A stretch of DNA of 64,000 nt from Nostoc sp. NMS2. GTDB taxonomy: Bacteria > Cyanobacteriota > Cyanobacteriia > Cyanobacteriales > Nostocaceae. The stretch spans positions 40,712-104,711 of the forward strand of contig NZ_JABXKH010000144.1 in assembly GCF_017115105.1 (NCBI RefSeq). Reading direction: 5' to 3'. A program made the position numbers and the translations under genes. Below are positions 25,432 to 35,399 of this stretch, in pieces. Under the pieces are notes generated by a model. It ran no database searches. It was not told the DNA's origin and saw only the letters and a program-made list of their open reading frames with translations. Numbering within the stretch: position 1 is the first letter of the stretch; every line of letters begins with the position of its first letter.

Positions 25432-26772
25432 CTAAACCTGAACAGAAGTTAAAATACACGTTTTGATTAAATCTTCAACTCCTGCTACTGGGAAAATTTT
25501 TGTATTTAGTCTACCAGCTAATTCCTCAATGCTCATGTCATCTAAAAACACTAACTCTCCATTTTTTAACATGACATTGGGTAGCAAAATCCCATCACCT
25601 AAATCTTGCCCTTCTAGATTTAAAAGCAAATCATGACCAGTTAGCAATCCGGTTACACTGATAGTTTGTCCCCAATAATCACTACATAAAGCACGCATAT
25701 TTACTTCTAAACCTTCAACACAATTTAAGCGTTTCAAAATAGGTTGAAATGCTTTTTCTACGGCGTTGCCCACTACCCAAGTCAATTTTCTTTGAGGATA
25801 TACTTTTGGCGGGAGTAATTCTGCTGCAACGGTGGCAAATTGCTTGATAAATAGTTGAATCGAACCAACTCCGTTATCAATTTGCGGATATTCTTCATAT
25901 TCAGACTCGCTGGGTAATTCCTTACCTGCAATCAAAAACCACTCATCGGCTAACCAAACAATGCTAGAACCAAATTGTTGGCGAAATTGCTGTGAGAGTA
26001 TTTGCACTTGAGAAATCACTTCTTGAGCTTTTTCCCTAGTTACAGGTATGAGTTCATCTTCTGGAGGGCGAAACCGTGTTAACCCAACTGGCACAACTGC
26101 CACTGATGCCACCGCCGGCACTTCACCAGTATGAAAAGACGCTAAATCTTTGAGAGTTTGTTCGAGATGTTTGCCATCATTTATACCAGGACAAACAACA
26201 ACTTGAGCATGAATTTGTAGTCGCCTTTTTTGAAACCACTTCAGTTGTTGCAAAATTTGTCCCGCACGCTGATTTTTTAGCAGTCTAATTCTCACATCAG
26301 CTTCTGTTGCATGAACAGAAACATACAACGGAGATAAGCGCATTTGTTCAATTCGCTGCCATTCTCTTTCTGGCAAATTGGTTAGGGTAAGATAAGAACC
26401 GTACAAAAAGCTCAGACGATAATCGTCGTCTTTCAAGTACAAGCTGGTGCGCTTACCTGGTGGCTGTTGGTCGATAAAACAAAATGGACAGCGATTATTA
26501 CACTGAATTAAGCCATCAAAGAGGGCAGTTTCAAATTCTAGCCCCAAATCTTGGTCGTAATCTTTTTCGATTTCCAGGCTATGAGTTTTACCAGCAGCAT
26601 CTAAAACTTCTAGTTCCAAAACTTCATCAGCACACAAAAACTGATAATCAATTAAATCACGGGGACGTGTACCATTGATTGCAACGATCGCATCCCCGGC
26701 TTCAAAGCCAATCTCTGCGGCTATTGAGTCTGGTAGAACCTTGGTAATTCGGGCAGGATTTATGGTAGTCAT
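25432..26772 (-). CDS. PDZ-radical SAM-DUF512 protein (cyanobacterial TIGR03279 type)
   Basis: The 446-residue protein starts with a PDZ-like domain (residues 5-60, GFEAGDAIVAINGTRPRDL) and then has the 4Fe-4S cluster motif CNNRCPFCF (C91, C95, C98), followed by a DUF512 C-terminal half. This arrangement defines a family conserved in cyanobacteria and annotated as a putative FeS-containing oxidoreductase of unknown reaction. Length and start agree with the family. Confidence 0.9.
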   Translation of the reverse strand: MTTINPARITKVLPDSIAAEIGFEAGDAIVAINGTRPRDLIDYQFLCADEVLELEVLDAAGKTHSLEIEKDYDQDLGLEFETALFDGLIQCNNRCPFCFIDQQPPGKRTSLYLKDDDYRLSFLYGSYLTLTNLPEREWQRIEQMRLSPLYVSVHATEADVRIRLLKNQRAGQILQQLKWFQKRRLQIHAQVVVCPGINDGKHLEQTLKDLASFHTGEVPAVASVAVVPVGLTRFRPPEDELIPVTREKAQEVISQVQILSQQFRQQFGSSIVWLADEWFLIAGKELPSESEYEEYPQIDNGVGSIQLFIKQFATVAAELLPPKVYPQRKLTWVVGNAVEKAFQPILKRLNCVEGLEVNMRALCSDYWGQTISVTGLLTGHDLLLNLEGQDLGDGILLPNVMLKNGELVFLDDMSIEELAGRLNTKIFPVAGVEDLIKTCILTSVQV

Positions 26773-26773
26773 T

Positions 26774-26850
26774 AGTCATTGGTCATTAGTCATTGGTCAT
26801 TAGTCATTAGTCATTTGCTTTGGACGTAGGACAAATGACTAAGGTCTATT
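26774..26850. repeat. STRR, GTCATTR heptamer array
   Basis: Six or more tandem GTCATTA/GTCATTG units just upstream of the radical-SAM gene, followed by an inverted ATGACT copy. A related array is at 29697-29730. Confidence 0.85.
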
Positions 26851-26856
26851 ATCTAA

Positions 26857-27681
26857 TTATCCTTTCCAACCTGCTGCGATCGCAGCTAAAATAGCACTAC
26901 CGAATGCTAATCTATACCAAACGAAAACCAAAGTGTTTTTGGTTGCTAAGTATTTGATCAAGAATGCAATTGATAGGTAGGAAAAAATCAAGGTTGAAAT
27001 AATCCCTACAATTAACAGTCCAACAATATTATCGGGCAATTCGTGGGCTTGAAATAATTTGAAGATTTTCAAACTTTTATACAGCGTAGCAATGGTAAGA
27101 GTTGGAAACCCTAACAAAAATGAGAATTTCGCTGCTGTAGCGCGTTCTAATCCTAAAAATAAGGCAGTCGTCAACGTCGAGCCAGAACGAGAAACGCCCG
27201 GAATTAAAGCAAGTGTTTGTCCCAATCCAACTAAAATACCATCCCGAATCTGCAATGAATCAAAACCTCGCTTGCGAGTGCCAATTTTTTCTGCCAAAGC
27301 TAGTACAAGTGCCATAATGATTGACATGATGGCGATAATTAATGCACTTTCTGGTAGAACGTCTTTCAAAAGAAAGCCGAAAATTAAGGCAGGTAATGTT
27401 CCTACTACAATCCCCACAAGAATTTTCCACTCCTCACGTTGCCAATCTTTCTCTTTTAATGCTTCGATTCCACCTTTGACAATACTAGAAATCAGCGACC
27501 AGAAATACCCCACAATTGCGATAACACTGCCAAATTGAATGGCATCGACAAAATCTTTAGAACCTAGTTCTTTCCAACCAAATACTTTGGTAAAAATCAG
27601 AAGATGTGCAGTGCTACTGATTGGCAAAAACTCTGTAATACCTTGAACAATACCCAAAATAAAAGCTTGAATAAACTCCAT
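26857..27681 (-). CDS. uppP: Undecaprenyl-diphosphatase UppP (BacA)
   Basis: This integral membrane enzyme recycles undecaprenyl diphosphate, the lipid carrier of peptidoglycan synthesis. The 274-residue product has the two family signatures: GIVQGITEFLPISSTAHL near the N-terminus and LIPGVSRSGSTLTTALFLG in the middle, with Glu, Ser and Arg residues of the active site. About eight hydrophobic segments and the length fit the family. Confidence 0.95.
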   Translation of the reverse strand: MEFIQAFILGIVQGITEFLPISSTAHLLIFTKVFGWKELGSKDFVDAIQFGSVIAIVGYFWSLISSIVKGGIEALKEKDWQREEWKILVGIVVGTLPALIFGFLLKDVLPESALIIAIMSIIMALVLALAEKIGTRKRGFDSLQIRDGILVGLGQTLALIPGVSRSGSTLTTALFLGLERATAAKFSFLLGFPTLTIATLYKSLKIFKLFQAHELPDNIVGLLIVGIISTLIFSYLSIAFLIKYLATKNTLVFVWYRLAFGSAILAAIAAGWKG

Positions 27682-27933
27682 AGCAATTAATACCTTTTTC
27701 CTGTTCTAGACATGATTAATGAACACTGTCTAGATGATGATGTTGCTTTATATACTTTCTACTGCACCTAAATCTTATAGAAAATTCGATTTTACCGATC
27801 AATAACATCATCTAAGACGCTGACCATGTTCTTACACCCACCTGAATAAGTCAACGAAATTTCGGCAGTTCATCAAACTTTAATATTTAGCGGACTGATG
27901 CTGTTCGCAGGAGGCAGGAGGCAGGAGGCAGGG

Positions 27934-28343
27934 GGCAGGGGAGCAGGGGAGCATACTTCGACTACGCTCAGTAACCGGGGGAGCGGGGGGCAGGGTAAGG
28001 GGTATTGGTGTCAACTTAAGAGCAAACGCTTATACCCACAGGCATTTTACCCCACACGCCAGATGCTCCACTACAGCGCTTCGCGCATCCTGCGGCGGGG
28101 GAAACCCCTGTTCCCGCACTGGCTCCCCTTAATCCCCTCCCCGTGAACGGGGAGGGGAGATTTTGTCGCTAGACAAAAGCGGGGTGGGGTTCCGACGACT
28201 TAATTGGTAATTGAGTAGGCTTAATATAACGTCATTGCGAGGGTTTCACGTTAAGTTGACACCAATACCCCTTACCCTGCCCCTCCGCTCCCCCGGTTAC
28301 TGAGCGTAGTCGAAGTATGCTCCCTGCCCCCTGCCCCCTGCCT
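27934..28343. mobile_element. MITE-like element with about 80-bp inverted repeats
   Basis: The left arm (about 27934-28020) contains GCATACTTCGACTACGCTCA, GTAACCGGGGGAGCGG and GGTATTGGTGTCAACTTAA. The right arm (28250-28343) is its near-perfect reverse complement. Between them are 230 bp without an open frame that include a GGGGAGGGGA hairpin. No transposase. The element fills most of the gap between uppP and the DUF3120 gene. Confidence 0.7.
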
Positions 28344-28485
28344 TCTCACTAGTCTGGCGCAGAATGTTTTCTCTGCTCTGCACCCGCACTCTGGGAAATG
28401 CCAGTATAATTACAATGCCCCAGGGGGGGATTTTAAAATGTGATATCTTAAATAAGATAAAGTTTAGTAACAAATATTAAAAACT

Positions 28486-29250
28486 TTGATTAATAATACA
28501 CTGTCCTCCTACACTGCTTCTACCCCTTCTATTGATACTGAGTTGGATTTGGCTGATACTGGGCAATTGGAATCTGCACTCTCCTTTTCTCGCTCTTTGC
28601 CTTTATCTATTTTTGCCCAACAAAGTTGGTTAGTGTTTGCGGCGGCGGTATTTTTGGTAACAGTGCCAGTATTTGTTGAAGCGCCAATAGTGCGATCGCT
28701 ACCAACCCTCAGTTTAGCGCTGACAGCATTTTGGGTGTGGTTAAGTTTTACCTTAATGTCACGGACTGCAACTTATGTCTGGGGGGATTTGCTCTTAGGG
28801 TTTAGCTGGAGTTGGTTAGCAGGGGCGATTTATTGGGGCTGGTTACGTTGGGAACCTGTATGGCATCTGCCAGTAGAATCTATAGGCTTACCTTTTGCTT
28901 GTTTGTGTCTGGCGAAGAATTGGGGCAAGGTTGGTAGCTGGTTTTATTTAGGATCTTTACTCGGTACAGTTTTAACAGACGTATATTTTTATATAGTAGA
29001 CTTGATGCCCTACTGGCGGCAAATTATGAGAGTAGATGCGGATGGCGCAGCACAAATCTTACAAAATGCCCTGATGCAAGTACAAACACCTTGGGGACAA
29101 TCTTGGGCGATAATTCTCGCCTTAGTGCTATTAACAGTGGGGATTTTAGCTTTAGGTGGAAAGCAAAGACACTGGTATGCCTTTGGTGGAGCAGTTTTAA
29201 GCACAATTTTAGTAGACAGCCTATTTTTGTTAGCTGCGATCGCAGCATGA
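28486..29250 (+). CDS. DUF3120 membrane protein
   Basis: The 254-residue protein has about six membrane segments and matches the cyanobacterial/plastid DUF3120 family, e.g. FAQQSWLVFAAAVFLVTVPV, VSWLGDLLLG-like VWGDLLLGFSWSWLAGAIY and DVYFYIVDLMPYWRQIM. Function unknown. It has a TTG start; no ATG occurs before the conserved region. The first 40 residues are polar and poorly conserved, so the start is uncertain. Confidence 0.78.
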   Translation: MINNTLSSYTASTPSIDTELDLADTGQLESALSFSRSLPLSIFAQQSWLVFAAAVFLVTVPVFVEAPIVRSLPTLSLALTAFWVWLSFTLMSRTATYVWGDLLLGFSWSWLAGAIYWGWLRWEPVWHLPVESIGLPFACLCLAKNWGKVGSWFYLGSLLGTVLTDVYFYIVDLMPYWRQIMRVDADGAAQILQNALMQVQTPWGQSWAIILALVLLTVGILALGGKQRHWYAFGGAVLSTILVDSLFLLAAIAA

Positions 29251-29780
29251 AGGAGGCTGGAGGTTACAAACCAAAATTTTTTCCAGTCAGTCTACGGCAC
29301 ATCAAGAATGATGCTGTAGATAAGTAATTAGTTAAGAAATATTACATAACAGTCCATCACCCTCAAGTCTTCTTGCTAGGGTATTCGGTATCAGACATCG
29401 GGCGGTTTCGTGTCTGCTTGAAAGGTAAAATTAGCCACCCTGAAAAGATTTCGTCTAGCTGGGAATGCTACCGAGATCATTGATAGAAGGCTATTACAGC
29501 TATACAGACACTGCGATCGCGATAAAAATTTTTGCCAAAACCCCAGTCAAACCCAGTAACGGTAAATATTGTGGATATTAATACGCTGTATATTAGTTTC
29601 TGATGACTGCTGTGTTAATTAAGCTCTCAAGTTTTGTCTTTTGTCCTTTGTCCTTGGCGCTCTCACGTAGACGCATTAGCGACTTCCCGCAGAGTATGAC
29701 TAATGACTAATGACTAATGACCAATGACCACTGTGAGCTTAAAACTTTTATTTCTGTTTGATGGAAAGAGGTAGAAAATC
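29251..29780. other. Intergenic region with repeats, no gene seen
   Basis: Holds a HIP1 site, a GTAGACGC...GCGACTTCCCGCAG repeat (29665-29695) and a GACTAAT heptamer array (29697-29730). The psbU promoter should lie in the last part, but I see no convincing motif. A GAGG ribosome binding site (29767-29771) precedes the psbU GTG. Confidence 0.5.
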
Positions 29781-30209
29781 GTGAAAGGATTGGCGCGTTT
29801 ATTAACAGTGTTTAGTTTGTTACTTAGTTGCTGGGGATGGTTGGGAACAACTCAGATAGCCCAAGCTGCTAGTTTCAACAGTTTTGCTTTTCCTCAAGTG
29901 CCAATTCTGGCAATTGAGCGGCAGAATCGGGCAGATGCGAAGCTAGGAACGGAATTTGGTAAAAAAATTGATTTGAATAATACCAACGTCCGAGCTTTTC
30001 AACAGTATCCAGGGCTTTATCCCACCTTGGCGAAGAAAATCATCACAAATGCTCCCTACAAAAATGTAGAGGATATATTGGATCTTCCAGGATTGAGCGA
30101 TCGCCAAAAACAAGCCCTGCAAGCCAACTTAGATAAGTTTACCGTGACAGAACTAGAGCCTGCCTTCAATGAAGGAGACGATCGCTTTAACAACGGCATC
30201 TACAGATAA
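29781..30209 (+). CDS. psbU: Photosystem II 12 kDa extrinsic protein PsbU precursor
   Basis: PsbU stabilises the oxygen-evolving complex on the lumenal side of photosystem II. The 142-residue product has a signal peptide ending near AQAAS (about residue 30), then the family motifs KIDLNNTNVRAFQQYPGLYP and ILDLPGLSDRQKQALQ (helix-hairpin-helix-like core). Start is a GTG with AGAGG upstream. A hairpin terminator follows. Confidence 0.95.
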   Translation: MKGLARLLTVFSLLLSCWGWLGTTQIAQAASFNSFAFPQVPILAIERQNRADAKLGTEFGKKIDLNNTNVRAFQQYPGLYPTLAKKIITNAPYKNVEDILDLPGLSDRQKQALQANLDKFTVTELEPAFNEGDDRFNNGIYR

Positions 30210-30236
30210 GTTGCAGTTAATCTAGCAAATAGCAGC

Positions 30237-30269
30237 CCACTCCTGATTCTAGGGAGTGGGAGTATTTTA
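30237..30269 (+). terminator. Hairpin terminator after psbU
   Basis: CCCACTCCT and AGGGAGTGGG arms around a 5-base loop, followed by AGTATTTTAT. Confidence 0.7.
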
Positions 30270-30279
30270 TTAGAGATGA

Positions 30280-30405
30280 GGGAGGATGAGGGAGGATAAG
30301 GGAGACAAGGGAGACAAGCTGACAAAGTAAAATTTTTCCTTGTCTCCCCCTGCCCCCTGCTCCCCTGCCCCCTGCTCCCCTGCCCCCTGCCCCCTCCCCC
30401 CTCCC
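30280..30405. repeat. GGGAGACAAGG / CCCCTGCCCC repeat before nadB
   Basis: A G-rich arm (30280-30318) and a long C-rich arm (30342-30405) occupy the psbU-nadB gap and reach to within 10 bp of the nadB start, leaving no normal ribosome binding site. Confidence 0.6.
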
Positions 30406-30413
30406 GCATTACC

Positions 30414-32090
30414 TTGCCTCAGATAGATATTCCTAGCCAATTTGATGTCTTAGTAGTCGGCGCTGGTGCTGCTGGACTATACACAGCGCTGTGTCTACCA
30501 GAGTCCTTGCGAGTCGGCTTGATTACCAAAGAAACTGTTGCTTTGTCCGCTAGTGATTGGGCACAAGGTGGTATTGCCGCAGCCGTTTCCCCGGAAGATT
30601 CTCCCACGCTACACATTGAAGATACGATCCGGGCAGGTGCAGGTTTGTGCGATCGCAACGCTGTAGAATTTCTCGCCCAACTTGCCCCTAACTGCATTCA
30701 ATCCCTAGTTGACTTGGGGGTTGCTTTTGACCGTCATGGTCAAACCTTGGCTTTAACTTTAGAAGCTGCCCATTCTCGGAACCGCGTTCTCCACGCTGCG
30801 GACACCACAGGCAGGGAAGTTACAACCACTCTCACCGCCCAAGTATTACGTCGCCCGAATATTCAAGTCATTCAGCAAGCTTTGGCTTTAAGTTTGTGGA
30901 TTGAACCCGAAAGTAATCGCTGTCAAGGAATAAGCCTGTTTTATCAAGGTGAAATCAGATGGATTAAAGCTGGTGCTGTAATATTGGCAACTGGTGGCGG
31001 CGGTCAGGTATTTGCCCAAACCACTAACCCAGCGGTGAGTACTGGTGATGGGGTAGCGATCGCATATCGATCTGGGGCTATCCTCCGCGATTTGGAATTT
31101 GTACAATTTCACCCCACTGCCCTGACTAAACCTGGTGCCGATCGCTTTCTCATTAGCGAGGCTGTACGCGGCGAGGGGGCACACCTTGTTGATGATGAAG
31201 GGCGGCGTTTTGCCTTTGACTACCACCCTGCGGGTGAACTCGCACCCAGAGATGTGGTCAGCAGAGCAATTTTCAGCCATTTACAACGTACTGCCGTTGA
31301 TTTAGCGACTGCCCATGTGTGGTTGGATATGCGCCCCATCCCTGCCGACAAGATTCGTCACCGCTTTCCCAACATCATCAAAGTTTGTCAGCATTGGGGA
31401 GTTGATGTTTTCCATGAACCAATTCCTGTAGCGCCTGCTGCTCATTACTGGATGGGTGGGATTGTCGCGGATCTGATGAATCGCACGAATATTAAGAGTT
31501 TGTATGCAGTGGGTGAAACTGCTAGTACCGGCGTGCATGGGGCAAATCGCCTTGCCAGTAATTCCCTGCTGGAATGTATTGTCTTTGGGGCCCAGATGAG
31601 CCAAATAGAGTTGGAAAATATAGGGCTGCCGTCAGAAACATCAATGCTGCGATCGCAAAAATTTAGTATTGATGCTAGTGAGTGGCACATCCAGCAAGCA
31701 CAGCTAGAAGCACTCAGAGAGAAGTTACCGCGTCTAGTGTGGGAAAGTGCTGGTATTTGTCGGGAACAATCAAAGTTGGAAACTGCGATCGCCACTGTTG
31801 AATCTTGGCAGCAAGATTTCGCTGCTTTGCCTTTAAGTCAATTCTTGCTTGCTTTACACCCAACAGAATCAGCTAGTTTTGAGTTACCAGATATTGAACG
31901 ACAATTGCGACTTTGGGCAGAAACCCGCAACTTATTAGATGTGGCTGATTTAATTCTCAAAAGTGCTGCTTTTAGAACCGAGAGCCGAGGCGGACACTAC
32001 CGTTTAGACTATCCTCAACCAGACCCAAATTGGCAAGTTCACACACTTGTCCAAACAGATCATTGGTGGAAATCTCCAATATTATCTTGA
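30414..32090 (+). CDS. nadB: L-aspartate oxidase NadB
   Basis: NadB is an FAD enzyme that oxidises L-aspartate to iminoaspartate, the first step of de novo NAD synthesis. The 558-residue protein has the N-terminal FAD motif VVGAGAAGLYTAL, WAQGGIAAA, the active region EFVQFHPTAL and ISEAVRGEGAHL, and GETASTGVHGANRLASNSLL. Length is normal. Start is TTG at 30414; an ATG in a suitable place is absent, and the upstream sequence is a C-rich repeat. Confidence 0.95.
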   Translation: MPQIDIPSQFDVLVVGAGAAGLYTALCLPESLRVGLITKETVALSASDWAQGGIAAAVSPEDSPTLHIEDTIRAGAGLCDRNAVEFLAQLAPNCIQSLVDLGVAFDRHGQTLALTLEAAHSRNRVLHAADTTGREVTTTLTAQVLRRPNIQVIQQALALSLWIEPESNRCQGISLFYQGEIRWIKAGAVILATGGGGQVFAQTTNPAVSTGDGVAIAYRSGAILRDLEFVQFHPTALTKPGADRFLISEAVRGEGAHLVDDEGRRFAFDYHPAGELAPRDVVSRAIFSHLQRTAVDLATAHVWLDMRPIPADKIRHRFPNIIKVCQHWGVDVFHEPIPVAPAAHYWMGGIVADLMNRTNIKSLYAVGETASTGVHGANRLASNSLLECIVFGAQMSQIELENIGLPSETSMLRSQKFSIDASEWHIQQAQLEALREKLPRLVWESAGICREQSKLETAIATVESWQQDFAALPLSQFLLALHPTESASFELPDIERQLRLWAETRNLLDVADLILKSAAFRTESRGGHYRLDYPQPDPNWQVHTLVQTDHWWKSPILS

Positions 32091-32203
32091 ACATTCTTCT
32101 GTGCGGCATTCCTTGTCCATGTAATCATGGACGGGGTTAGAGACAGCCCCGTTCTAGTAATATTTTTTAATACTGGACTTTAAACTAAAATCCAAAATGG
32201 CCA

Positions 32204-32440
32204 TCAGCGAGTACCGCTACCATGCTGACTGTCAGGGCCACCATAATTTGGTGGGATATATGTGTCTTTTAAATTTTGAGAATTGACTTTGCGGGCGATT
32301 AAAGTATTGCTGCTAGGAGTACTAACAGCATTAGCACTTGCAGTACCGAATAGACTCGTGCAAGCGGCAACTTTCGGTATTAATATGTAAGCACTTATAC
32401 AGAATATTATAATCTTTGTGATTCGGAGGTTAGTTTTCAT
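32204..32440 (-). CDS. Small secreted protein with GGPDSQHGSGTR tail
   Basis: The 78-residue product has a signal peptide (ITKIIIFCISAYILIPKVAA) and a mature polar chain ending PPNYGGPDSQHGSGTR. This C-terminal motif is one I associate with small exported cyanobacterial hypothetical proteins. Function unknown. The first GTACCGCTACC bases beyond the stop show no terminator. Confidence 0.65.
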   Translation of the reverse strand: MKTNLRITKIIIFCISAYILIPKVAACTSLFGTASANAVSTPSSNTLIARKVNSQNLKDTYIPPNYGGPDSQHGSGTR

Positions 32441-33200
32441 TAGTTCCAGTAAATTTACTAATTTTTCATTTCAAATGTATTTTTATTGACTAACGTATAT
32501 TTACTGATGTTTTTTAAAAAAATATTCAAACTTTATTAAATTATTGCCAATAGTTTATAAGTAATTGTGGTGTTTACTTGTAAGCAACTTAGTTTGCTGG
32601 TATTAAATAGTTCTCATACTTAAGTAATATTCTTAATTAGTCATTTTTACATCAGTCTAAAGTTAGATATGTTGATGGATTGCTGTAAGCGTTTTGCCTA
32701 ATTCACTATTTATTAATAATATCTTAATGCTTTTAAGTATAAACACTATGTTCGCTGAATAAAGATTTCAAAAAATATAAAAAAATATTTGTTTTCTTGT
32801 ATACTTATGTTTTTACTATAATAAAGATATATAAAGATAAAACAACGTAACTGTTATATTATAAGGATTTCAAAAACGATGGAACTATGAAATACCGTAA
32901 TAATCCCATACAGTATAAGTATATTTTTGTGAGTAAAAAAAATTACGAAAAATTAGGAAAAAAAAGTTTTTCTTAATTAATTCTGATGACTAATTCCTTT
33001 CTTACCTATATTCTTAGTTTTATTCATCAGGTCAAAAACCCTTGCTAAGTCTCCATCTTGACTAAAAAAACCACCTATAGTCATATACGAAATGCTTTTT
33101 CAAGATAGTGCCTTGCACGTGTTGAAAGTCTATATTCTTGATTTGAGGGTAAAAATTTTTACCATAGGAATAAAAATTTTGAGGCTTGAATCTTAACTAA
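32441..33200. other. AT-rich intergenic region, nothing recognised
   Basis: About 760 bp, very AT-rich, with no ORF above 31 codons. A 30-codon frame at 32887-32979 is preceded by AAGGA but has no recognisable product. Probably regulatory sequence of the flanking genes or decayed DNA. Confidence 0.5.
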
Positions 33201-35399
33201 TTAAGCAAACTCGTAGCGATTTTTACCCAGGTGCTTGGCACGATACATTGCTGCATCTGCTTGTTTGATCAAAGTTTCACTGTCTTGACTGTTGTATGGG
33301 TAGACACTTATGCCAATACTGGCAGAGATTCGGATTGCATAGCCATCCAGAACAATTGGCTTGGTAATACTGCTTAAGATTTTTTCGGCGACTTTAGCAG
33401 CTATCTGGACATTAGGAATTGCCCGCAAAATTATAGTAAATTCATCGCCACCCAAACGAGAAACCGTATCACTAGCGCGTAAAGAGTTGCTGAGTCTTCC
33501 AGCGATAGTCATTAGCAAGCGATCGCCCGTCTCGTGCCCCAGAGTATCATTGACTTGCTTAAAGCCATCTAAATCAATAAACAGCAGTCCCAGTAACAGG
33601 TTATTGTGTTGCGCCCAGTGTAATGACTCGTAAAGCTGTTCGGCAAAAAATTTGCGATTGGATAAACCGGTGAGGGGGTCGTGATACGCCAAATAACGCA
33701 AGTGATCTTCTTTGAGTTTTAATTGGAATAGTTCAGCAGCAGTACGCTTAAGTTGTTCCTCCATCAGCTTGCGCTGAGTAATATCTCGGATGACCCCAAC
33801 TAAAAAGAAATTGCCAGCTGAGTCTTTATGCAGCGATCGCTTAGTGGCAATTTGATGAGTCTGGCCATCTGCATTTGTAAATTCTTCTTCATGTTCCTGT
33901 GGTTTTTGAGTTCGGAACACAAGATCATCCTGTTGTCGAAACACATCAGCTTCATGTTTAGGGAAAAAGTCATAGTCTGACTTCTCAATTAACAACTTAT
34001 TTGGATAACCGATAAATCGACAATAGGCTTCATTTAAAACAATCCACTGGTGTTGTTCATTTTTCACAAAAATTGGATCGGGAATCGTGTTGATTACGTG
34101 ATGCAAAAATTCTTTAGAACGTTTCCACTCTTCCTGGATATGGGCAATATGACTGATCATCCAAATAGCTGAACTGCCAAAGCTAAACAGTGAGGGAAGG
34201 AGCGGTATCCACAAACCGTACAAAAAAGCAAAATATGTAGTCAAGGTCAACACAAAGCAAGAAACTAGGATACAGAGCAGGCTCCTAGTAGCGTGTCGTA
34301 TCCGCCATGTCGTCACGGCTCCCAGATAAGACCAGATAAAAATCCACAAGTATTCCACCAAGTCAGACCAGAATTTCAATAATGGTCGTCCATCAAGAGC
34401 AGCAGAAATTAACTCACTAATAAAATAAGCTTGCAGTTGAATCCCAGGTACAGGCTTTGCCGTACCTATTAGATTGCTGGAATAGGGAATGAATACAAAA
34501 TCCTGGAGACTGGGGGCAGTGGAGCCAATTAGTATAATCCGATCTTTGATTAAGTTTTCTGGGACTTTATCAGCCAGTACATCTTTTATCGATACCTGAC
34601 GAAAACTACAAAATTCTCCAGATGAACTTTGACATTTAGGTTTGGGAAAATTGGTCAGAATTTGGTATCCTCTATCATCAGCCCTCACATAAGCACCATC
34701 ATTACCCTCAAAACGAGTAAATGATGCTTTACCCAATTGCAAATACTTAGGGTTGCTTTTTGCTTTCGTGGGCGTAATTCCATTTGACTTTAAATACAAT
34801 AAAGCCAACTTCAGGGCAAAACTTTCGTGTAACTGATTATCAACGTGCCAATACAACAAACTGCGGCGTACTTTACCATCAAGATCGTACAGCACGTTAT
34901 TAAAGCCAACTTGATCCTTATTTAGTCCCAGTGGAGGCAAAACACTAAAGTTTTTGTTTTTGTCATTTGCCAATAGTTCAATACCAATTAAATTGGGCAT
35001 TGACTGATAAGTATTACGCAGTTCTTGATTACCAGGCTGTACTGGCAAATTTCTGTAGAGGTCTAAACCAATAGCACGGGGTTTGTGGACATTTAATTTT
35101 TGCAACAACACTGCAATCTTCGCATCTGAAATCGGCCACGAACGTATTTCGTTTAAATAGGCTTCATCAATCACTACGATGGTAATACGCTCTTCCGGTG
35201 GTTCATTTGGACGGAAGCGAAACAATTGATCCAAAGCTGCAAACTCCAAAGATTGCAATAATCCAATGGAGTGCAACAGCACGACGCAGACTGCAACGCT
35301 AACGGCAGTAATCAATTCTCTGTGTCCTCGACTAAGCGATTGTTTTAGTCCAAAGATTAACTTTACAAAACGCTTGTCTAGCTGCTGATTCATTCCCAT
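33201..35399 (-). CDS. CHASE2-PAS-GGDEF diguanylate cyclase
   Basis: The 732-residue membrane protein has an N-terminal membrane segment, an extracytoplasmic CHASE2 sensor (about 60-330; ERITIVVIDEAYL and RIILIGSTAPSLQDF), three membrane segments (about 345-420), a PAS/PAC domain (about 430-550; VKNEQHQWIVLNEAYCRF, GVIRDITQRKL) and a C-terminal GGDEF domain with intact RLGGDEFTIIL. It should make cyclic di-GMP in response to an external signal. It lies in the same window as the REC-EAL phosphodiesterase, though not in an operon with it. Confidence 0.93.
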   Translation of the reverse strand: MGMNQQLDKRFVKLIFGLKQSLSRGHRELITAVSVAVCVVLLHSIGLLQSLEFAALDQLFRFRPNEPPEERITIVVIDEAYLNEIRSWPISDAKIAVLLQKLNVHKPRAIGLDLYRNLPVQPGNQELRNTYQSMPNLIGIELLANDKNKNFSVLPPLGLNKDQVGFNNVLYDLDGKVRRSLLYWHVDNQLHESFALKLALLYLKSNGITPTKAKSNPKYLQLGKASFTRFEGNDGAYVRADDRGYQILTNFPKPKCQSSSGEFCSFRQVSIKDVLADKVPENLIKDRIILIGSTAPSLQDFVFIPYSSNLIGTAKPVPGIQLQAYFISELISAALDGRPLLKFWSDLVEYLWIFIWSYLGAVTTWRIRHATRSLLCILVSCFVLTLTTYFAFLYGLWIPLLPSLFSFGSSAIWMISHIAHIQEEWKRSKEFLHHVINTIPDPIFVKNEQHQWIVLNEAYCRFIGYPNKLLIEKSDYDFFPKHEADVFRQQDDLVFRTQKPQEHEEEFTNADGQTHQIATKRSLHKDSAGNFFLVGVIRDITQRKLMEEQLKRTAAELFQLKLKEDHLRYLAYHDPLTGLSNRKFFAEQLYESLHWAQHNNLLLGLLFIDLDGFKQVNDTLGHETGDRLLMTIAGRLSNSLRASDTVSRLGGDEFTIILRAIPNVQIAAKVAEKILSSITKPIVLDGYAIRISASIGISVYPYNSQDSETLIKQADAAMYRAKHLGKNRYEFA

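Noticed and set aside
27059..27538. 159-codon + strand frame
   Set aside because: Antisense shadow of uppP.
30888..31280. 130-codon - strand frame, and the others at 31302-31795
   Set aside because: Antisense shadows of nadB.
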